In this document: one piece after another, positions 56,125 through 64,000 of the stretch
How the letters are laid out: every line of letters starts with the position of its first letter
Numbering within the stretch: the first letter of the stretch is position 1
From: Neurospora tetrasperma FGSC 2508
Lineage: Eukaryota > Ascomycota > Sordariomycetes > Sordariales > Sordariaceae
DNA: 64,000 nt
NCBI RefSeq assembly: GCF_000213175.1
Contig: NW_009799100.1
Span: 618,132-682,131 of the forward strand
Direction: 5' to 3'
Notes under the pieces: generated by a model
What the model was told of the DNA's origin: nothing
The model's input: only the letters and a program-made list of their open reading frames with translations
The model's database searches: none
Translations under genes and position numbers: made by a program

Positions 56125-57382
56125 ATGGCAGCCCAGACTGCACAGCAGGCGCCATTGCTCAGCAATGAGGAGCAAACCGCTGTCGGGATTCTTCCCGCCT
56201 CACATTGGCAGCAGCAGTCCACCGTAGAGGATCCCAATGATGATGCAGCTTCATCCATTGAATCATTCATGTCCAGCACCGCCTCGCTGAGCTCAACCAT
56301 TTTCGAGTATCGCACTATTCACGGAAGAACATACCACGGCGAGATGGGCAATGCTGAATCCTGGGAGCCCAACGATGAGCGTCATAAGGACGCGTTGGAC
56401 ATTGCGTAAGTCATCACCACAACGCTCTATCGGTACACCCCTTCCTCATTGTTCAGCCAAATCTAAATCATGAAAAACAGTCATCACGCATATACGGTAG
56501 TTATGGATGGAAAGCTCTACATGGCCCCCCTCGACAAAAAGAAAGTTCAGAAGGTTGTCGATATCGGGACTGGAACGGGCTTATGGGCAATGTGAGTCTT
56601 CCAAAGCTTCGCCACAAATGCGTCGCCTAATGTTGCCTCTGTCCAGCGATTTCGCCGATGAATTTCCGAATACTGAAGTAATCGGAACCGATATTACCCC
56701 CATCCAACCCTCCTGGATTCCGGCCAATGTAAAGTTTGAACTCGACGATTGCAATAGAGAGTGGACTTGGCCCGACAATACCTTCGACTTTGTACATCTG
56801 CGTATGATGTTCGGTCTTATCGAGGACTGGGAAGCCCTATTTCGTCAAGCTTACCGTACCTGCAAGCCCGGTGGCTATACCGAAAGTTTTATCAAATGTG
56901 GTACATTTTTCAGTGACGACGGGTCGGTGAAGGATGATAGCGCTATGGCCCAGTGGCATAGAGTATGGAACGCGGCCGGAAAGAAGATGGGCAGGACGTT
57001 CGAAGTTTACGATCACGATCTTCAGCGGAAAGGCATGGAGGCGGCGGGCTTTGTGGATATTCAAGTCCAAGAGTACTACATCCCTGTTGGTGTTTGGCAC
57101 CAGGACAAGAACCTGGCCGAAAAGGGCCTTTGGTGGAAGATTATGATGGAGAGTGACCTTGAAGGTACGTCTGCATCATGGCAAAGTTGAGGCAGGAGAC
57201 ATGCCGAGCTTATACTAATGTGTGGTTACTCAGGATACCTGAATTACCCGTTCAATGCGGTGATGGGGTGGACTCCGGCTGAGACTGCCGTCTATGCCGC
57301 TCACCTTAGGAAGGAGCTCAACAACCCCAAGATCCACGGCTACTTCAAGGCGCGTTCTGTATGGGGTCGCAAGCCAGAGTAA
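56125..57382 (+). CDS. Methyltransferase MT2, LaeA/UMTA-like, intact
   Basis: Exons 56125-56405, 56481-56591, 56647-57164 and 57234-57382 give 352 residues in frame with consensus splice sites. The N-terminus has [18 protein letters not shown], shared with MT3, and lacks the first intron of MT1 and MT4. SAM-binding motif I is [13 protein letters not shown]. Further blocks are [41 protein letters not shown] and [15 protein letters not shown]. The C-terminal exon ends [15 protein letters not shown]. It is a class I SAM-dependent methyltransferase without signal peptide or membrane span, so soluble. No backbone biosynthetic gene is visible nearby; the substrate is unknown. Confidence 0.88.
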
Positions 57383-58619
57383 GAACTCTTTTGGACAGAG
57401 AGCTGGAGAAAATCACTGGACGAGTTCTCATCGGGTGGGAAAATCTTTGGATAATCAACAACCACATGGTGATATGACCTATTCTTTGGGGGTGTTCGGT
57501 TACACGACGCCGCTACACATCATGTAGACTGCTTACGCAAATGCACATCTTGCTTTTTATGCATACGTTCCGGGAGGGTTCGTTTGACATGACAGTCAAT
57601 GAAATATCGAAATTTACTGGGGCTCGGAGAGTTCGGAAATCTGGAGCTATCGGGGAAAATACTCACTTCGGCCTCGCGCTATTTGATCTGCCATGACTCG
57701 GCGGGCGCATCCACGGCCAGTCAGGTTTTATTTGGCTACAGCCAAAGCATTTAAAGGCTGGCGGGACTGGCCGAAGTTGCACACATAACTGCAATCATGA
57801 ATCATAATGTCTGATCTCTTATTTCTGACCCGTTTCCCGGAGATCTGGATACTACCATAGTCCGGACTTTGTGTCCCTACAAAGTACATAGACGCTAACA
57901 TTGAGTACGGTGGACAACGACGTCCAAAATGATGCCACCTCCTCCAACCTGCAACCCGTCCGAACACAATCACACGACGGCAGTCGATTTTATCACCACC
58001 CAAACGGCACCTTGACAGCGGGAATGATAGCAGGTGATGAATTTATGATGCTCCCACTTGGCAGCACTCACCTGGAGAAGATAAGCGTAAAAGGCATGTA
58101 AGTATAGTGATCCACTTCAGTTCACGTCCAATGCCAAATTCTCGTGGTCGAATTGTACACCACCCTTCAAGTGGTAGGATGGCCCCGTCAACTCCGCAAC
58201 TACCTACCGTATGATGCAAGGGAAATAGGTTGCCCCAGGTTGCATAAAATGAGGGCCGAGAGGCTTCGGTGCCCGTACATGTTAGGGAGCATCTTGGCGC
58301 CAAGTGCTTGGCACATCACATCACGGCAACTGAAGAGACGTTGATAGTCTCCCTGCCACGTGCCTCTGGGTCCAGCACCCTTTCTTTTCTTTCAGTTACC
58401 AAGCACACCAAAAAATGAAAGCGACCTACTCCTACTACCTAGTCTGGCCAAGTGTGCCTGCCTGCCTTGGTACCTTGGGTAAAATCCAACCCTTCAGATT
58501 CGCCGCTCTTCCTATACTACTTCCTCTTTCCTGCTTGCAAAGATTTATTGACAGTCCAGTCTCACAAGGGAATAAGTACAGGCAGCGAGTCAGCCAGTGA
58601 TCCATGCCAGTCCCACAAG
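57383..58619. other. Intergenic region between MT2 and MT3 with one exon-like stretch
   Basis: At 57,901-58,096 the plus strand is open for about 65 codons (H-D-G-S-R-F-Y-H-H-P-N-G-T-L) and ends at a perfect GTAAGT donor. No ATG or partner exon fits, so it may be a gene fragment. Nothing else is recognised. Confidence 0.3.
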
Positions 58620-58681
58620 AAGGCATCGCGGAGCATCCGCGTGGGTCCCGCTCTTTCCCTTAGGTTGCGTTCTTCACAGTG
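58620..58681 (+). promoter_or_regulatory. Shared upstream boxes of methyltransferase MT3
   Basis: AAGGCATC at 58620-58627 and TTCTTCACAGTG at 58671-58682, about 160 bases before the ATG. The ATTGG box seen in the other three is not found. Confidence 0.45.
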
Positions 58682-58839
58682 GAGAGAACGCTAGCAACTG
58701 TACAGGACCCCTCCTGCTCTCGCTGTTCATATGTAATTGGCCTCGAACACAAAACCAAACTGCGGCCGTCCATCCTCAACATCCACCTTGCCGACACCTC
58801 GTTCCACGTATTGTTTCACTCGTCAAAACCACCAGCATC

Positions 58840-60332
58840 ATGATGGCTCACAACACCAACTTCCCCAATGGTGGTCCCAATAATACGGCATCGTCGTCGG
58901 CAGACGGGCCCAGAAAGGTTCCCATATCCATGTTGCTCAGCAATGAGGAGCAAACCGCAATGGGTATTCTCCCTGCCTCACATTGGCAACAGCAATTCAC
59001 AGACGACGAAAACGACGAAGATGTTGTCCCCAGGGCCAGGACCGCATCGCTCACCGAGTCCATCTTTCAGTATCGCCATATCCATGGAAGAACCTACCAC
59101 AGCGATCTCGGCAATGCAGAATCGTGGGAACCCAATGATGAGCGTCATATTGATGCAATGGAGATTGCGTAGATACCTGCCCATTCAAGTACCGACAGGT
59201 TTGGTTGTATATGCTGACCATGGTAACAGCCACCACGCTTATATGGTCACCATGGGCCACAGGTTGTATTGCGCTCCACTCGACAAGAACAAGGTGCGAA
59301 AGGTGTTGGACATTGGCACAGGAAGTGGTCTGTGGGCAATGTAAGTCTTACTCCACACATCTTGCGCACTCGTCAGGTCTCGAAGCGCTTTGTGATGTTG
59401 CGCCCGAGGGCAGACATGCGATTCGAGCCCTGGCAGCTATAACCTGCCCCCATCGCCCTTCTAACAGTATGTCTGGTGCGGTCTAGTGACTTTGCCGACG
59501 AATTCCCCGAAGCCGACGTCGTCGGTACCGATGTCACCCCTATTCAACCTTCCTGGGTGCCCGCCAACGTCAGGTTTGAGCTTGATGATTGCAATCAAGA
59601 ATGGACCTGGCCACCCAACACCTTTGACTTTATCCATGCGCGCATGCTAGTTGGCGTTATCGATGACTGGTATTTGTTCCATCGCCAGGCCTTCCGGACT
59701 TGTAAACCGGGTGGTACGTACCCCCCCCCCCCCCCCTGACGTCTTCCATCCACCAATTGTCCATTGACAATCACTCACACAAGTCCCATGCAGGCTACGT
59801 CGAAACGTTGGTCGCCTGCACCACTTTTCAATGCGACGACGGTACGTTAAAAGAGGACAGCGCCATGTCACAATGGCACAAGGTTTTTAATGAGGGTGGA
59901 AGAAGGTTCGGCCGAACGTTCGAGGTTTACGAGAACGATCTTCAGCGCAAGGCTATGGCAGCTGCTGGCTTTGTGGACATTGAGTATAGAGACTACTGTT
60001 TGCCCATAGGTGTCTGGCATCCTGAGAAGGAAGCAGCGGAAATCGGTCTATGGTGGAAGTTAGCTATCGAGGCGGACCTTGAAGGTAAGCTTGCATGTGC
60101 AGCCAGCACTCGGTTTTGCAGCGAGCACCCCACCGTTCCACGACCAGCGACCTGAGTGGGTCAATGCTAACGTCTCTCGACAGGATACCTCAATTACATC
60201 TTCAATATCGTGGTGGGGTGGACTCCGGAGGAGACCAAGTCGTATGCCGACCGAGTCAAGAAAGAGTGGAATAATCCTAATATTCACGGTTATGTTATGG
60301 CACGCAGTGCATGGGGACGGAAGCCAGAGTAG
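58840..60332 (+). CDS. Methyltransferase MT3, LaeA/UMTA-like, with an extra intron
   Basis: Exons 58840-59168, 59230-59340, 59487-59713, 59794-60084 and 60184-60332 give 368 residues. The N-terminus has [21 protein letters not shown] as in MT2. Motif I is [13 protein letters not shown]. The extra intron 59714-59793 interrupts K-P-G-G/Y, which is uninterrupted in the other copies, and starts GTACGTA followed by a run of about 16 C. The first donor is the unusual GTAGAT, right where an in-frame TAG would otherwise end the frame; paralogue phase supports it. The remaining splice sites are normal. Soluble class I SAM-dependent methyltransferase; substrate unknown. Confidence 0.85.
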
Positions 60333-62174
60333 GTCCCAGAGAACACTCAGAAGGCTAGATGATTTTGGACTGTCCTGTGGCTTAGGCCCGTACGGCTCTT
60401 GGAATCAAACTTGAACGACATTGATGCCCCCCCTTGTCAACACCCTGCCGGGCCCTCCAGCCGACTGCATACTACCTTGCCCAGCCTTGTGCCCCCGTGC
60501 CAGCAACCTCGAGAATCTTTCATCAAGACCACCTGCCTTCTCCTTCTTTTCCCAAATAACAACTTTGCACCATTCAAACTTATGCACTCAAGCCGGTTGC
60601 ATCACCAATACAACCTGAATCAATCACACCGGTCAAACAACATCAAGACTACTCCTACTGATCGCAATGGATTTTGCTACCAAAGAAATCATTGTCGAGT
60701 TCAGCGACGCTCTTTTCACTGCCATCGAGATTCCCATCTGGGGTTTGTAATACCGACCGACGTCAAAAGTGAGCCTCAGTTCAGATCTCAACTCACCAAT
60801 CATCTCACCACTCAAGCAAACCAACCATGGCATCACGTCGTGTCGTACAGCATCACTCCCAAGCCCTTCAAATTCAGAGTTTCAAATTTGGCAGCGATCC
60901 GACAACCGAACAGGTATCCTAACGGTCGATACCAACGGGTATGACAGTTATAAGCTTCTGTAGCCGTCCGTGAGGCTGATCCATCCCTCCCAACCCTGCA
61001 AGGAAAGTGTTTCAAGTGTTTTGCACTTACCAACTCATCCATTTGTCTGACTATCAACTAACTCCCACTCCTTAGCCCAGGTGCTCAAGAATTTCATCAT
61101 CAGCTTCGACAAGATTTCCATCCACTTTCAGCTTGTGGACGGCACCACCGAGAATATCAGAGGCAACGACACGATTAACGACAAGATTGACTGAAGAGGA
61201 TGGAGTGGGCGACAGGCCACCCCGATCCTGTATGGTTTACCAATCAGATGCGATGGTTGAAATCGAAGCTTATTTCATGGCCATCTCTTGATATCAGCAA
61301 ACGACCCATATCCCAACGAGATGTAAGACTAAGTCATTTTTCACATGTTGCTTATTCTTTCCTTTCACACAACTCATTCGCATCAACGTGAAAGAAACAG
61401 CAAGAAGAGTATGGTCCCCATGTTCATCTTGTCGTTTTCCCCTTCGCACCCCTTTCTTCATTTAGAATTCTATCATTGTATATTTGCATTATAGATGACA
61501 CTTCGACACAAGAGAAAGCTCTTCTCCAGCCTAGCCCAACCGCCACCGCTTCATGCTCGTCGTTAGTTCCACTTCAATACGAAAATCGATTAGTCTTCCT
61601 CGCTTCGATCGTTTGAACAACTTCATGCTCGAATGGAACCGACGCCCGCCATTCATTCAACATGATCCATCACATTTTGATGTGCCCAACTGTCTCCGGA
61701 TCAAGTTGCCGGGCGGGGTGAACCCTGTCAACTTTATCAAATCACAAACTTCTCTACCACATGCTGAACACTGCCAGTCCATCGATGGAGACAACATGTG
61801 CCTTTTTGAAGCCCGTCACTACGCCGCATGATCAGATTGAGACGCAACTGCAGCCCCTACTCTCTACTAGTGCAGGCCGCTGCAGGGAAACAGGGCCGCT
61901 CCAAGTTGATGTAGAAACCGTGCCGGTCAAAGAACTGCGGATTCCAATTCGGCGGACGGTTTATCCCCGGCTTGGCGGCTACTGTGCCCGTCTTGGCTTG
62001 CACAGTCGAATGGGGTGAGCATCCTGACGGCCACTGAAGAATGTAACGCTCTTTGGTGGATTCAACTGTTGATCCGGCGACCGACCTTGAGACATTACAA
62101 CGTTCGGTGGCAGGGGACTGCAGGATACCACAGCCATGGCATAGCAAACACAAGCTATTTGGATCCCGCAGCTT
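60333..62174. other. Intergenic region between MT3 and MT4
   Basis: It contains the possible small gene at 60667-61194. The rest (61,195-62,174) has only short open frames without domains. Confidence 0.35.
60667..61194 (+). CDS. Possible small multi-exon gene, unknown
   Basis: ATG 60667 opens M-D-F-A-T-K-E-I-I-V-E-F-S-D-A-L-F-T-A-I-E-I-P-I-W, which looks like coding sequence and stops soon after at GGTTTGTAA, where a GTTTGT donor lies. A last exon 61076-61194 follows a fine branch point and acceptor (CAACTAAC...CCTTAG). It reads Q-V-L-K-N-F-I-I-S-F-D-K-I-S-I-H-F-Q-L-V-D-G-T to a TGA. One or two middle exons probably lie between about 60,775 and 61,000 (E-A-D-P-S-L-P-T-L-Q-G-K-C-F-K-C-F is one candidate). 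I could not fix the joins. No family is recognised. Confidence 0.35.
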
Positions 62175-62331
62175 GCAGAAGCGATGTTTGGCACCTGTCG
62201 ATTGGTCGGATATACACCCCTGGAAATCCAGAACCCAGTCTTCCACGACAGTCTCACCAATTGCATTGCCCTTGGACCGCATCAGGAAGGAACTTTAGCG
62301 ATTTGTGGTCTCTCGTGCGCGCTTCACAGTA
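62175..62331 (+). promoter_or_regulatory. Shared upstream boxes of methyltransferase MT4
   Basis: GCAGAAGCG, then GGCACCTGTCGATTGGTC (ATTGG at 62201-62205), AGGAAGGAAC (62284-62293) and GCTTCACAGT (62321-62330), about 346 to 217 bases before the ATG. Closest to MT2. Confidence 0.5.
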
Positions 62332-62546
62332 ACGCGACCATGAAAGGGACTGTACGCTCTTGCCTTTGCCGTACGATACTCCTCTCCACCAAAATGGTAC
62401 AAAGACCTGCCCATGGAACGACTCTCTCCCAAGTCCCAAGTCCTCAACTTACGACGCCACACATTTTTTCCCCAGTGCTTCTGGTATCTTTACTCTCGCT
62501 CCCCCGACACCGAACCGACTCGGCTGTCCTTGCCGCCGTCACAACC

Positions 62547-64000
62547 ATGAGTTCCAGCGCGCAAAGCCCCCGAAGCCCCAAGAGTCCAAAAAGCCCCACG
62601 GGCAAAGCGACCTCGCCGGCACCCGCAACTTCCCCGGCCCCTGCAACTTCCCCGGCACCCGCAGCTGCCCCGGCCCCGCTCAGCGCCGAGGCGCAAAACG
62701 CAGCTGGCATTCTTCCTGCAACCCACTGGACAGAGCAACCGGTAACTACCTCGAGCGTTCCTAGTCACAAAGTTGGCTTGCACTTGCTGATAAGTCCACC
62801 CATGTTTGCAGCTTCCCGAAGAGGATGTCAACGATGGGGCATCTAGCCTCGGCTCATTTAATTCCACCACAGCTTCCATAAGCTCGAGCATTTTTCACTA
62901 CCGCGAAGTTCACGGGAGAACATATCACGCTGAAATGGGCAGGGCCGAGGCATGGCAGCCCAATGACCAACGCCACCTTGATGCGATGGAGCTCGTGTAA
63001 GTTTCTGCACAATTCTCTGGCAACGCATCCCTACCTTCTCGGATCAACAACTAACAGCCGGAGAAGGCATCACGCCGTTATGGTCACACTGGGAGGGAAG
63101 TTATTTTCGTCGCCTCTCGAACCAAAGAAGGTTCAGAAGGTACTGGATGTTGCGACGGGTGCTGGCCTGTGGGCCATGTAGGTTTTGTCCTCAACGTCAT
63201 CTTCTAAATCCTGATCGACTCAGGTGCCTGTTAGACGACTTACTTGGCCGCACATGGATGGCTAACTCAATTGCATATTTAGCGACTTTGCCGACGAGTT
63301 TCCCAATGCTGAAGTTATAGGAACTGATGTCTCTCCTATCCAGCCTTCTTGGGTACCCCCGAACGTTAAGTTTGAGCTAGAGGATTGCAACCAAGAATGG
63401 ACCTGGCCCGAAAATACATTCGACTTCGTTAACCTTCGTCTACTTGTAGGTATTGTTGACGATTGGTATGCCCTCTTCAGGAACGCCTATCGAGTCGCTA
63501 AGCCTGGAAGCTATGTGGAAAGTTATGATACAGGATGTCATATGCTGTCTGACGACGGGACAGTAAAGGAAGGTAGTGCTCTTGAGCAATGGGGCAAGGT
63601 CTTTCGCGAAGGTGGCAAAAAGCTTGGAAGAACGTTTACAATATACGAAGAAGATCTCCAGCGGAAAGGAATGGAGGCAGCTGGGTTTGTTGATATTGAG
63701 TTCAAGGATATCAAACTCCCGTATGGCGGATGGCACTCTGATAAGGAACTCGCGGAAATTGGTGTTTGGTGGAAGATGGCCATTGAGGCGGATCTTGAAG
63801 GTAAGCTCGCTCGTCAAGAACACCGTTGCAACTCTTTCACCTCCCGCTTCCTGAATGCGACTTCATCCAGTCAATTCTGATAATACGCTCTAGGTTACGT
63901 CAACTACATCTGGAACAACGTCCTTGGTTGGACACCGGATGAAGCGAAAGCCTTTACCCGTCACGTGAGAAGGGACATGAATAATCCCAACATCCACGGG
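62547..64000 (+). CDS. Methyltransferase MT4, LaeA/UMTA-like, runs off the window
   Basis: Exons 62547-62741, 62812-62996, 63067-63177, 63283-63800 and 63894 to the edge; by comparison about 42 coding bases are missing. The N-terminus has Ser/Pro/Lys repeats and then A-T-S-P-A-P repeated three times. The first intron matches MT1. Exon 3 may instead begin at 63058 after a CAG. Both choices keep frame, and the 63067 start matches the 111-base length of MT2 and MT3. Motif I is V-L-D-V-A-T-G-A-G-L-W-A-M, with Ala where the first and last Gly-rich positions usually carry Gly and Ser/Thr. Other blocks ([30 protein letters not shown]) are kept, but K-P-G-S-Y replaces K-P-G-G-Y. Likely functional methyltransferase; substrate unknown. 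Confidence 0.85.

Overview
The window is nuclear DNA of a filamentous ascomycete. Small introns with GTAAGT-type donors and CTAAC branch points, an Spf1-type ATPase, a mitochondrial malate dehydrogenase and LaeA/UMTA-like methyltransferases point to Sordariomycetes. Transposon copies are very AT-rich and TpA-heavy, while the DNA touching them is normal. That is the mark of repeat-induced point mutation (RIP) and fits Neurospora, Sordaria or relatives. The species is an inference.

Layout. (1) 1-30,141 is an accessory block. It holds eight copies or remnants, all on the minus strand, of one intron-poor gene family resembling Gfd2/YDR514C-like DEDDh 3'-5' exonucleases. I call them A to H from left to right. 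D, E, G and H look whole. A is split by a Gypsy-type LTR retrotransposon with a 5-bp target duplication. F is split by a hAT-like DNA transposon with an 8-bp duplication, which itself carries a solo LTR. B and C are remnants. Short inverted-repeat elements (MITEs) lie between the copies. (2) 31,789-37,691 is conserved core: the P5A ATPase gene spf1 and mitochondrial malate dehydrogenase. (3) 39,810-49,614 holds a secreted Pro/Ala/Gln-rich protein, a possible small secreted protein, a cation/proton antiporter and a secreted sedolisin protease. (4) 52,855-64,000 is a second family expansion: four tandem LaeA-like methyltransferase genes on the plus strand with matching exon junctions and related upstream boxes. 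The first has a one-base deletion in its SAM-binding region and the last runs off the window.

The strongest candidate for an undescribed system is the nuclease array. Its copies share a core (DxE, a W-D/A-x3-E segment in place of the usual second motif, and H-N-A-x-N-D). They also share a Cys/His-bearing insert and differ mostly in their C-terminal tails. Function is unknown; nothing in the window links the nucleases and methyltransferases mechanistically.
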